Shown here piece by piece: positions 14,739 to 22,952 of a stretch of DNA of 24,408 nucleotides. Below the pieces are notes generated by a model. It was not told the DNA's origin, searched no databases, and was given only the letters and a program-made list of their open reading frames with translations. The position numbers and the translations under genes are program-made. Positions within the stretch are counted from its first letter, which is position 1. Every line of letters starts with the position of its first letter. Source of the DNA: Flavobacterium sp. (GTDB lineage: Bacteria; Bacteroidota; Bacteroidia; Flavobacteriales; Flavobacteriaceae); contig JALRGZ010000140.1 in NCBI GenBank assembly GCA_023253295.1, positions 1 through 24,408 on the forward strand, read 5' to 3'.

Positions 14739-16766
14739 ATGAAAGTACTAGAATTTCCTTTGGCAAGAATTACGATTAGTTTCCTATTAGGAATACTAAC
14801 CTCCTATTTTCTTCTTCCCAATCCAAATCTTATTTGGAAACCAACTTTGGTTTTACTACTACTATTATCTCTTTTGTATTTTGGCACAAAAACAGATCAA
14901 AAGTTCAAACTGTTTTTTTCAATAACAACTTATCTCGTTTCATTTTTTATTGGAATAAGCAGCTTGATAGTCCAAACAGAATCATTCAGAAAGACTAATT
15001 ACAGCAATTATGAATCGGCATTTAAAAACAATGCTTTAATTACACTGATAATTAGAGAACCATTAAAAGACAGCTATTATAATCAACGCTATATAGCAAT
15101 AGTTCAAACCATCGACAACAAAAACTACAGCGGACGAGTATTAATAAACATTCCTAAAAAAGGGCTTAGAAAAAAATTAGAAGTTGGCACAATTGCTCAA
15201 ATAAAAGGACAGCTACAGAAAAACAAGAAACCTGAAAACCCAAATCAGTTTGATTACAGTAACTACCTAAAGAACAAACAAATTTACGCTCAGCTTTATG
15301 CTAATCCAGCCACTATCAAAATAAGCACAGAGCTTCAAAAAAACATTTGGTATTATACTGCAAAGTTAAATTCTAAAATTACTCAAAACTTAGAAAAAAC
15401 ACATTTTAACAAAGAAGCCTTAGCCGTAGCAACAGCCTTATTACTGGGGCAACGTCAGGACATCTCTCCTGATATTCTTCAGAATTATCAATATGCCGGA
15501 GCCATACACATCTTATCTGTTTCAGGATTACATGTAGGTATTATATTCTTGTTCCTGAACTTCATCCTCAAACCCATTCCAAACACTAAAAAAGGATCCT
15601 TATTAAAACTAGGCATCTTGCTAACATGCTTATTTTCATTTGCACTAATAGCCGGATTATCAGCTTCAATAGTGCGTTCGGTCACCATGTTTTCATTTGT
15701 TGCCATAGGACTACATCTTAAAAGAAGCGTGAACATCTACCACACTTTAATAGTTTCAATACTTTTGATTTTACTTTTCCAACCTAATTTCCTATTTGAT
15801 GTAGGATTTCAACTTAGCTATCTTGCTGTATTTTTCATCATCTGGTTTCAACCCATTTTAACCTCTTATTGGAAACCTAAAAACAAAATACTCAAATATA
15901 TCTGGGACATTCTCACGGTCTCATTTACAGCTCAAATAGGCACCTTACCATTGAGTTTATATTACTTCCATCAATTTCCCGGCTTATTTTTTATCACGAA
16001 CTTAATTGTAATTCCATTATTAAGTATAATTATGCTTTTAGGAGTAATAACCATTTTACTGGCTGCCACAGGATGGATTAACATTTGGCTCAGTAAACCT
16101 TTTGAATGGAGTATACTTTTATTGAACAAAATCATCAATTTCATTGCTTCATTTGAACAATTTATCATCAAAGATATTCCGTTTAATTTGCTGTTGCTTA
16201 TTTGCACTTATGCACTAATAATCACAGCAATTCTTTGGCTAAAAAAACCACAATTCAACAAGTTACTATTGGTATTATTAACCATCATCACGTTACAATC
16301 TTCCTTAATCTATAATCGATGGACAATTCAAAATCAAGAAGAATGGATTGTATTTAATCTAAAAAGAAAAACCTTAATTGCGCATCGAACAGGAAGGGCA
16401 GTATCACTTTATACTAATGACAGCATTGCAACTAAAAACCCAATATTAAAATCCTATTTGATTAACAATTTTAGTTATGTTGACCAAATAAAGCCAATAA
16501 AACATACTGCATATTACAAGTCTAATAAAATCCTTATTCTAGATAGTATTGGAATTTACCCACTAAATGCAGAACCTGATATCGTTTTGTTAACGAAGAC
16601 ACCTAAAATCAATTTAGATCGAGTGTTAACAACATTAAAACCCAAACTTATCATTGCTGATGGCTCGAATTACAAATCCATATTAGAACAATGGAAAAGA
16701 AGTTGCGAAAAACAAAATATCCCTTTTCATGCTACTGCCGAAAAGGGATACTTCCTATTAAACTAA
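14739..16766 (+). CDS. comEC: ComEC/Rec2 family DNA-uptake channel protein
   Basis: ComEC is the inner-membrane channel that carries single-stranded DNA into the cytoplasm in natural transformation. The 675-residue protein starts with two or three helices and a DUF4131-type domain (about 1-190) with an OB-like beta region. The Competence domain (about 230-505) follows, with the hallmark ILSVSGLHVG (H265) and many helices. Full ComEC proteins often end in a metallo-beta-lactamase-like nuclease domain of roughly 250 residues. Here about 150 residues follow the last helix and no HxHxDH motif is visible; they end with IIADGSNYKS and EKGYFLLN. The tail may be a degenerate or different domain. It follows the NlpC/P60 gene and is convergent with the thioredoxin-fold gene, stop to stop 9 bp apart. 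Confidence 0.92.
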   Translation: MKVLEFPLARITISFLLGILTSYFLLPNPNLIWKPTLVLLLLLSLLYFGTKTDQKFKLFFSITTYLVSFFIGISSLIVQTESFRKTNYSNYESAFKNNALITLIIREPLKDSYYNQRYIAIVQTIDNKNYSGRVLINIPKKGLRKKLEVGTIAQIKGQLQKNKKPENPNQFDYSNYLKNKQIYAQLYANPATIKISTELQKNIWYYTAKLNSKITQNLEKTHFNKEALAVATALLLGQRQDISPDILQNYQYAGAIHILSVSGLHVGIIFLFLNFILKPIPNTKKGSLLKLGILLTCLFSFALIAGLSASIVRSVTMFSFVAIGLHLKRSVNIYHTLIVSILLILLFQPNFLFDVGFQLSYLAVFFIIWFQPILTSYWKPKNKILKYIWDILTVSFTAQIGTLPLSLYYFHQFPGLFFITNLIVIPLLSIIMLLGVITILLAATGWINIWLSKPFEWSILLLNKIINFIASFEQFIIKDIPFNLLLLICTYALIITAILWLKKPQFNKLLLVLLTIITLQSSLIYNRWTIQNQEEWIVFNLKRKTLIAHRTGRAVSLYTNDSIATKNPILKSYLINNFSYVDQIKPIKHTAYYKSNKILILDSIGIYPLNAEPDIVLLTKTPKINLDRVLTTLKPKLIIADGSNYKSILEQWKRSCEKQNIPFHATAEKGYFLLN

Positions 16767-16775
16767 ATTTGTATT

Positions 16776-17237
16776 TTATTTTTGACTTAAAATTCCGTTA
16801 GCTACTTCTAACCAGGCAACAGGACCTCCTGGTACATAACCTGTTTTACCAATTGACTGAAAATCTACTTTTCCATCTTTGTTTGTTGCATTGGCAAAAT
16901 GAACTGTAGGATACCCCTGAATACCAAAAGCATTTTGAAGTTCAGTATTCTGTTGTTTAATTTTATCCGATTGTGTATTTTTTCTTGGATAATCTAATTC
17001 TACTAATACCACTTTTTCTTTTGCCCATTTTTTAAATTCAGGCGTCAACAAAACTTCTTTTTGTAAACGAATACACCATCCACACCAATCACTTCCGGTA
17101 AAAAAAAGCATTAATGGCTTCTTTTGTTTTTTACCTACAGCAGCTGCTTCTTTAACGTCTGTATACCATTTTAATTCCTGAGCCTGAGTTGCATTCAATC
17201 CAAAAAAGAAAACAGCAACAAAAAATATTTTTTTCAT
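16776..17237 (-). CDS. Secreted thioredoxin-fold protein with WCGWC motif
   Basis: The 153-residue protein begins with a signal peptide (KKIFFVAVFFFGLNATQAQ, cleavage probably after A19 or Q18-A19). One thioredoxin-like domain follows, with the redox pair C52/C55 in GSDWCGWC and the cis-proline loop GYPTVHF. This fits the periplasmic DsbD-gamma/Thioredoxin_7 type, which reduces or oxidises disulfides in exported proteins. The N-terminal strand KWYTDVKEAAAVGKKQKKPLMLFF is typical of that group. It lies 53 bp downstream of a POT transporter on the same strand and may be the last gene of that transcription unit. No functional link to peptide uptake is evident. Its stop is 9 bp from that of comEC with no clear hairpin between. 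Confidence 0.9.
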   Translation of the reverse strand: MKKIFFVAVFFFGLNATQAQELKWYTDVKEAAAVGKKQKKPLMLFFTGSDWCGWCIRLQKEVLLTPEFKKWAKEKVVLVELDYPRKNTQSDKIKQQNTELQNAFGIQGYPTVHFANATNKDGKVDFQSIGKTGYVPGGPVAWLEVANGILSQK

Positions 17238-17290
17238 AATAGTCTTAGTTTTAAAGACATTAAAGATAGCAAAAATGTTGCCAATATTTT

Positions 17291-19048
17291 TTACTTAATT
17301 CCGTGCATTAACTTTTTCATAACAGGATTTAAAGCAATCACAATAAGACCAGCTATAGTTGGCACAATTGTAAATATCAGGAAAAAAGTAGATAACGAAT
17401 AAGTATTAGTAATATTTTCAATTTGCCCTCCAAGTACTGCTGCTAATTTGTTTCCAATTGCAATCGCTAAATACCACATACCAAACATAAAAGCAATCAT
17501 ACGGGCAGGAACTAATTTAGAAACGTATGACAATCCTACAGGTGATAAAAACAATTCTCCAAGTGTATGGAATAAATACGCTAATACTAACCATATCATA
17601 GAAACTTTAACTCCTGATTCAATTCCATGAGCACCATAAGCCAATAATCCAAATCCAATTGCCATAATGATTAATCCCAAACCATATTTAGTAGCTGCAG
17701 GCGGATTGAACTTACTGTCCCAAATTTTAGAAACTGTTGAAGCCAATGCAATAATAAAGAAAGAGTTCAAAATAGAAAACCAGCTTGGATCAATAGCAGA
17801 AGCTTCTTTACTAAATTCATTATTCAACATCCATAACGCAATACACCATACTATGATAAAAGTTACAGCTAAAACAATAACTGAGAATGTAATTTTCTTC
17901 CAAGTCTGTTTTGCCAATAAAATTAATACCCATGAAATAATAACTAATGGCACTACAGTTAATAAGGTATTAAAAGTATTAAATACAGTTAATGAGGTAC
18001 CTTCTAAAGTTCTATCCACATTGTCTCTTGCAAAAATCACTAAAGAAGAAGCTCCTTGCTCAAACGACATCCAAAAGAAAATGGTAAAGAAAGCGAAAAC
18101 AATAACTGCAATCATTCTATCTCTAACTACTGTAGTATAACGTAATAAACGAGAGATTACCAAATACAAAAACAAGGCTAATCCTAAAAGAGCAATAAAA
18201 ACAGAACCATCTAATCCACCAACTGTAAATGGGAATAAATTTACATTTCCAATTTTAGAAAGTGGATCATTAAAAGCGTATAACAAACCAATTAGTGTTG
18301 AAATACCTATTAACGTATAATCGACTACTGTGTATGGATTTGGCTTATCTTCAGGATTATTCGAAATTTTATTTTGCTCAATAACAGCCTGTTTTTTTTC
18401 TTTAGAAGGTTTATCACCAATTTCTCCAAATAATGGTTTTGCCATCCAAAACTGTAAAGTCCCTAATAACATAAAAACTCCAGCAAGACCAAATCCCCAA
18501 CGCCATCCTAAATTAGACGCTAAATAACCACAAAGCATCATACCAAAAAAAGCTCCTGCATTAACCCCCATATAGAAGATGGTATAAGCACCGTCTTTCT
18601 TTTCTGGAACTTTTTTATACATTTCAGATAAAATAGAAGTCATATTAGGCTTAAAGAAACCAGTTCCAATAACCAATAATCCTAATCCTAAATACAACAT
18701 AAAAGGAGTATCCATAAACATAGCAATATGTCCAAGAGTCATGATGATTGACCCTAAAACTACTGCCCAACTATATCCAATATATCTATCAGCTATAATT
18801 CCACCAAAGATTGGTGTAATATACAATAGCAATGCATAAGTACCGTATAAAGCTCCAGCATTCTCAGCACTCCAACCCCATCCTGGATTTGCATCCGACA
18901 TTGAAGCAGTTAAAAATAAAATTAACAACACTCTCATTCCGTAAAACGAAAAACGTTCCCACATTTCTGTAAAGAAAAGGATAAAAAGACCTGCAGGATG
19001 GCCTAAAACATTATTACTAAAAAACTGATCTTTTGAATTTTGATCCAT
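17291..19048 (-). CDS. POT family proton-coupled peptide transporter (first of two)
   Basis: This major-facilitator carrier of the POT/PTR2 family imports di- and tripeptides with protons across the inner membrane. The 585-residue protein has about 12-14 helices. The proton-coupling motif is E28-M-W-E31-R32-F, the helix-4 motif is GTGFFKPNMTSIL with the conserved Lys, and the PTR2 signature is FYMGVNAGAF. A polar linker of about 30 residues (KPSKEKKQAVIEQNK and onward) follows helix 6. It is 71 residues longer than its upstream paralogue, partly because of this linker. It starts 10 bp after the stop of that paralogue, so the two form a tandem pair in one transcript behind a dipeptidyl peptidase gene. 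Confidence 0.95.
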   Translation of the reverse strand: MDQNSKDQFFSNNVLGHPAGLFILFFTEMWERFSFYGMRVLLILFLTASMSDANPGWGWSAENAGALYGTYALLLYITPIFGGIIADRYIGYSWAVVLGSIIMTLGHIAMFMDTPFMLYLGLGLLVIGTGFFKPNMTSILSEMYKKVPEKKDGAYTIFYMGVNAGAFFGMMLCGYLASNLGWRWGFGLAGVFMLLGTLQFWMAKPLFGEIGDKPSKEKKQAVIEQNKISNNPEDKPNPYTVVDYTLIGISTLIGLLYAFNDPLSKIGNVNLFPFTVGGLDGSVFIALLGLALFLYLVISRLLRYTTVVRDRMIAVIVFAFFTIFFWMSFEQGASSLVIFARDNVDRTLEGTSLTVFNTFNTLLTVVPLVIISWVLILLAKQTWKKITFSVIVLAVTFIIVWCIALWMLNNEFSKEASAIDPSWFSILNSFFIIALASTVSKIWDSKFNPPAATKYGLGLIIMAIGFGLLAYGAHGIESGVKVSMIWLVLAYLFHTLGELFLSPVGLSYVSKLVPARMIAFMFGMWYLAIAIGNKLAAVLGGQIENITNTYSLSTFFLIFTIVPTIAGLIVIALNPVMKKLMHGIK

Positions 19049-19058
19049 ACTATAAATA

Positions 19059-20603
19059 TTAATTATTTAATTCTTTATCTACACCGTGCATTAATTTTTT
19101 TATAAAAGACGAAATTAGCAATAATAATAAGCCAACTCCTAATCCTGTATAAAACAAGTATTCAAACAACACTAAATAAGTTTGCTTAGCCAGATTCAAA
19201 TCAGGAGCCATTCCGTTAGAAGTATCTACAGATGCAATATTAGCTAAAACCGAAGCAATGAATTCAGAACTTGCCGTTGCTAAAAACCATACCCCCATCA
19301 TAAAACCTACAATTTTTACTGGTGATAATTTTGTAACTGCTGAAAGTCCTACTGGTGATAAACACAATTCACCACAAGTATGCAACAAGTAAGCTAGTAT
19401 CAACCAGACTGCTGCTACTTTTCCACCTCCAGAAACATTGATTCCCATTACTAATGCTCCAAATCCTAAACCTACTAAAAATAGTGCCAATGAAAATTTA
19501 ACTGCTGTATTTGGATTGTATTTTCCTAATTTCACCCATAACCAAGCAAAAAAAGGTGCTAATAAAACAATAAATAATGCATTAAAACTTAAAAACTGAC
19601 TTGCAGAGAGTTCAAAACCAAAAATTTTTCTATTTAAAGCTCTGTCTGCAAATAAATTCAATGATGTGTATGCTTGCTCAAACAATGCCCAAAATACGAT
19701 TGTAAATATGATTAAGATTGTTAATGCAATTAGTTGGCCTCTTTCTTTTCCATCTAATTGAGTAGCTGCATAATAAACAATATATAAAAAGGAAACAGCT
19801 CCTGCAATTTTTAAAGCCCAAGAAACAGCCTCATGGTTTTGAACCATTTGCCAAAAAATCAGAGTTGATAGTATACTTCCAATATAAATTAACCATTCAT
19901 TCTTTAATCCAAACGATGTCTTTTCTAAAAAAGATTGATTGTTTGATTCTCCTTTTCCTAATAATAATTTTCTACCTGAAATAAAAGTTACTAAACCTAA
20001 AAACATTCCAATTCCTGCTGCTCCAAAACCATAACTCCAACCATAGGTTTCTCCTAACCAACCTACCAATAGGGTAGCCATTAAAGAACCTAAATTAATT
20101 CCCATATAAAATATAGTAAATCCAGAATCTCTTCGTTTATCTCCAACTTCATATAATTCACCAACTAAAGATGAAATATTTGCTTTTAGGAAACCTACTC
20201 CTAAAATGATTAAAGACATTGAAAAATAAAATACTTGCAAAGCTATATTATCTCTAGTTATCTCTCCTGTAATAGATTGTGTAGCAGCATTTCCTTCGTA
20301 AGCCATTCCTAAATGACCTAAAACCAACATAATACCACCAAAAACAATAGCTTTTCTAAAACCTAAATATTTATCTGCAATAAAACCTCCTATTACGGGT
20401 ACAGCATAAACCAAGGCAGCATAACTCCCAATTAATAAGTTTCCTGAATTATCAGAAAATAAATGATATTTTGTTAGATAGAAAATCAATAGGGCTTTCA
20501 TTCCGTAGAATGAAAATCGTTCCCACATTTCTGTAAAGAATAGTATAAAAAGTGCTTTTGGATGTCCAAATAACGTTTGCTCTTCAATTGACTTATTTAT
20601 CAT
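19059..20603 (-). CDS. POT family proton-coupled peptide transporter (second of two)
   Basis: The 514-residue POT/PTR2 carrier is a paralogue of its neighbour. It shares a near-identical first helix with E25-M-W-E28-R29-F, including 23 identical bases in the gene (20518-20540 against 18954-18976). It also has the PTR2 signature FYMGINLGSL. The helix-4 motif is GVGFLKANISSLV, where the usual KPN is KAN: the transport lysine is kept but the following proline is lost. The cytoplasmic linker is shorter than in the neighbour. The start ATG is one base after the stop codon of the dipeptidyl peptidase gene, so translation is probably coupled. The pairing suggests uptake of dipeptides released by that peptidase. 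The substrate range relative to its neighbour cannot be read from sequence. Confidence 0.95.
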   Translation of the reverse strand: MINKSIEEQTLFGHPKALFILFFTEMWERFSFYGMKALLIFYLTKYHLFSDNSGNLLIGSYAALVYAVPVIGGFIADKYLGFRKAIVFGGIMLVLGHLGMAYEGNAATQSITGEITRDNIALQVFYFSMSLIILGVGFLKANISSLVGELYEVGDKRRDSGFTIFYMGINLGSLMATLLVGWLGETYGWSYGFGAAGIGMFLGLVTFISGRKLLLGKGESNNQSFLEKTSFGLKNEWLIYIGSILSTLIFWQMVQNHEAVSWALKIAGAVSFLYIVYYAATQLDGKERGQLIALTILIIFTIVFWALFEQAYTSLNLFADRALNRKIFGFELSASQFLSFNALFIVLLAPFFAWLWVKLGKYNPNTAVKFSLALFLVGLGFGALVMGINVSGGGKVAAVWLILAYLLHTCGELCLSPVGLSAVTKLSPVKIVGFMMGVWFLATASSEFIASVLANIASVDTSNGMAPDLNLAKQTYLVLFEYLFYTGLGVGLLLLLISSFIKKLMHGVDKELNN

Positions 20604-20604
20604 A

Positions 20605-22773
20605 TTATAAATTTTCTTTGATGAAATTGGTAATTTTATTAAACAATTGAATTCTTGTCATTCCCCCATAAATCCCGTGATTACAATCAGGATAAATTTG
20701 CGAATCAAATTGTTTGTTAGCCTGAATTAAAGAAGTCATCATTTCCATCGCATTTTGCACATGTACATTATCATCGGCACTACCATGAATCAAAAGGTAT
20801 TTTCCTTTTAATTGTTTTGCAAAATTAATTGGCGAATTATCATCATACCCACTCGCATTCTCTTGTGGAGTATGCATGTATCTTTCGGTATAAACGCTAT
20901 CATAGAATCTCCAGTTTGTAACAGGAGCTACCGCAACAGCCATTTTAAAAACATCATTCCCTTTCAAAATACAGTTAGAAGCCATAAATCCTCCAAATGA
21001 CCATCCAAAAATTCCTATTCTAGATTTATCTACATAAGGATAGTTTCCTATCACTTTAGCAGCATCAATCTGATCTTCTACCTCATATTTTCCTAATTGC
21101 AACTGAGTTACTTTCTTAAACGCAGCTCCTTTATAGCCAGTCCCTCTTCCATCAACACACACAACAATATATCCTTGTTGGGTAAGCATTGAACACCAAT
21201 AATCATCTACAGTATTCCAATGATTCGCTACTTGCTGTGAACCAGGCCCAGAATACTGAGTCATAAATACAGGATACTTTTTAGTTGGATTAAAATCCTT
21301 TGGTTTCAAAATCCATGCATTTAACTCATTCCCTTTTTCCGTTTTTAAAACAAAAAATTCTTTGTTAGGCAAATTACAAACTACCAATCTATTCTTTAAT
21401 GCAGAATTATCCTCTATTACTTTTAACTCTTTTCCTGTTTTAGCTTCATTGAGTGTAAAAGTAGTAGGCTGTGTAGTGCTTGAAAATTCACGGATGTAAT
21501 AATCAAAATTAGGACTAAAAGTCGCTTCATTTGTACCAATAGTATTAGACAAAGCCATTTTATTATTACCTTTTAAACCTATTTTATATACTCCTCTATT
21601 GATAGAACCATTTTCTGTTGATTGATAAAAAACAGTATTGTTTTTTTCATCAATCCCATATAAAGAAGTTACTTCCCAATTTCCTTTAGTCACCTGGTTA
21701 ATTAACTTCCCTGTTTTATCATAGTGGTACACATGATTAAAACCGTCTTTTTCACTCGTCCAAACAAAACTATTATCTTTTAAAAAAGTCAAATTATTAG
21801 TCACTTCAACATAAGCTTTGTCCTTTTCATTTAAAACTACTTTTCTATCTCCGGAATTACCATCAATAAAAAGCAAGTCTAAATTATCCTGATGACGATT
21901 CAAAACTTGAGCGGATAAAACATTTGCATCATTGGTCCATTTCAATCTTGCTATATAAAAATCAGAGTAATTACTCAAATTAACTGTTTTTGTAGCATTA
22001 GCATCCACATTATAAATATGTAATGAAACAGCAGAGTTTTTTTCTCCAGCTTTTGGGTATTTAAATGTTTGGTTAGCTGGATACAATTGCTGAGCATAAA
22101 TATTCATAGTAAACTCAGGAACTTCAGTTTCATCAAATCGGATATAAGCAATTTTTTTACTATCCTTAGACCAGTCAAATGCTCTTACAAATTCAAATTC
22201 TTCCTCATAGACCCAGTCACAAATACCGTTGATTATGGCATTTTTTCTTCCATCATTAGTAATTTGAACTGTCTTTTTAGTCGCAATATCATAAAGGAAT
22301 AAATTATTATCACGAGCAAAAGCAATCTTCTTTCCGTCAGGTGAAAATGTAGCTTCTTGAATTTGAAATTCAAAAAGTTTAATCAATTCCTTTTTAGCAA
22401 TATCGTACAAATAGTAATCTGCAGTCGAAGAACGACGATAAATTGGCGTCGAATTACAAGCCAACAACATCATTTTTTCGGCTGCATCAAATCTGTAACT
22501 TTCAATTGCAGGCATCCCCTGATGAGATTTTGAATCAATCAGCGTAGCTGTTTTTTCTAAACTGGAAAAATCATATAAATCTACCTGTGTGGATTGAGTA
22601 GTTTGATTATGATTGAGTACCGTATATTGATTTGAGTTTTTCAAGGCTTGTAATTCATACATTCCTTGAGCTCTGAACATTCCGCGGTAAATAGATTCAA
22701 CGGTAATTTTTTGTTGTCCAAAAGCAACAATACTCAACAAAAACAATACAAATGAATACGGTTTTGATCTCAT
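20605..22773 (-). CDS. S9 family dipeptidyl peptidase IV
   Basis: This exported prolyl-type serine peptidase removes N-terminal dipeptides, classically X-Pro, from peptides. The 722-residue protein has a signal peptide (RSKPYSFVLFLLSIVAFGQQ) and an eight-bladed propeller (DPPIV_N, about 60-480). The propeller carries the double-Glu motif DWVYEEEFEF that binds the substrate amino terminus in DPP IV. The hydrolase domain (about 500-722) has S592 in GWSFGGFM, D667 in HGSADDNVH and H699 in CNHGIYGG; D and H are 32 residues apart, as in human DPP4. It is the first gene of a minus-strand unit with two POT transporters, whose first start is one base beyond this stop. Periplasmic or outer-membrane-associated action is inferred from the signal. 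Confidence 0.95.
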   Translation of the reverse strand: MRSKPYSFVLFLLSIVAFGQQKITVESIYRGMFRAQGMYELQALKNSNQYTVLNHNQTTQSTQVDLYDFSSLEKTATLIDSKSHQGMPAIESYRFDAAEKMMLLACNSTPIYRRSSTADYYLYDIAKKELIKLFEFQIQEATFSPDGKKIAFARDNNLFLYDIATKKTVQITNDGRKNAIINGICDWVYEEEFEFVRAFDWSKDSKKIAYIRFDETEVPEFTMNIYAQQLYPANQTFKYPKAGEKNSAVSLHIYNVDANATKTVNLSNYSDFYIARLKWTNDANVLSAQVLNRHQDNLDLLFIDGNSGDRKVVLNEKDKAYVEVTNNLTFLKDNSFVWTSEKDGFNHVYHYDKTGKLINQVTKGNWEVTSLYGIDEKNNTVFYQSTENGSINRGVYKIGLKGNNKMALSNTIGTNEATFSPNFDYYIREFSSTTQPTTFTLNEAKTGKELKVIEDNSALKNRLVVCNLPNKEFFVLKTEKGNELNAWILKPKDFNPTKKYPVFMTQYSGPGSQQVANHWNTVDDYWCSMLTQQGYIVVCVDGRGTGYKGAAFKKVTQLQLGKYEVEDQIDAAKVIGNYPYVDKSRIGIFGWSFGGFMASNCILKGNDVFKMAVAVAPVTNWRFYDSVYTERYMHTPQENASGYDDNSPINFAKQLKGKYLLIHGSADDNVHVQNAMEMMTSLIQANKQFDSQIYPDCNHGIYGGMTRIQLFNKITNFIKENL

Positions 22774-22865
22774 AAACTAAACGTTAGAAAAATTTTTCAA
22801 TATTAATAAAAAAATAACAATAAACTGATATTAAATCTATTAAAAATGCAATAACTCGACTAGAA

Positions 22866-22887
22866 TTATCGAATTAATTGACGATAA
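22866..22887. promoter_or_regulatory. Inverted repeat in the dipeptidyl peptidase / HMG-CoA reductase spacer
   Basis: TTATCG (22866-22871) and CGATAA (22882-22887) flank a 10-base spacer that itself contains the palindrome AATTAATT. The element sits near the middle of the 179-bp divergent spacer (22774-22952), about 29 bases before the putative -7 element of the reductase gene. Its size and symmetry would suit a dimeric repressor. The arms are only 6 bp in very AT-rich DNA, so chance is a real alternative. Confidence 0.25.
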
Positions 22888-22915
22888 AATAATAGCATAT
22901 AAGGAGGCTATAACG

Positions 22916-22923
22916 TATATTTG
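22916..22923 (+). promoter_or_regulatory. Putative -7 promoter element of the HMG-CoA reductase gene
   Basis: TATATTTG fits TAnnTTTG exactly and lies 29 bases before the ATG at 22953, which implies a leader of roughly 20-25 bases. No TTTG is at the expected -33 distance; the nearest TTG (22878-22880) is 35 bases upstream. The AAGGAGG at 22901-22907 lies upstream of this element and is too far from the ATG to be its ribosome binding site. Confidence 0.45.
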
Positions 22924-22952
22924 CAGCACATTTACCACATAATCTACTGAAA

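Noticed and set aside
17667..18140. 157-codon open frame on the plus strand inside the POT transporter gene
   Set aside because: It lies wholly antisense to a well-conserved carrier gene and shows no domain or signal. It is a by-product of AT-rich coding sequence.
22901..22907. AAGGAGG, a perfect Shine-Dalgarno-like word
   Set aside because: It is 45 bases before the reductase ATG and upstream of the likely promoter element, with no start codon at the right distance. Flavobacteria rarely use such sites.
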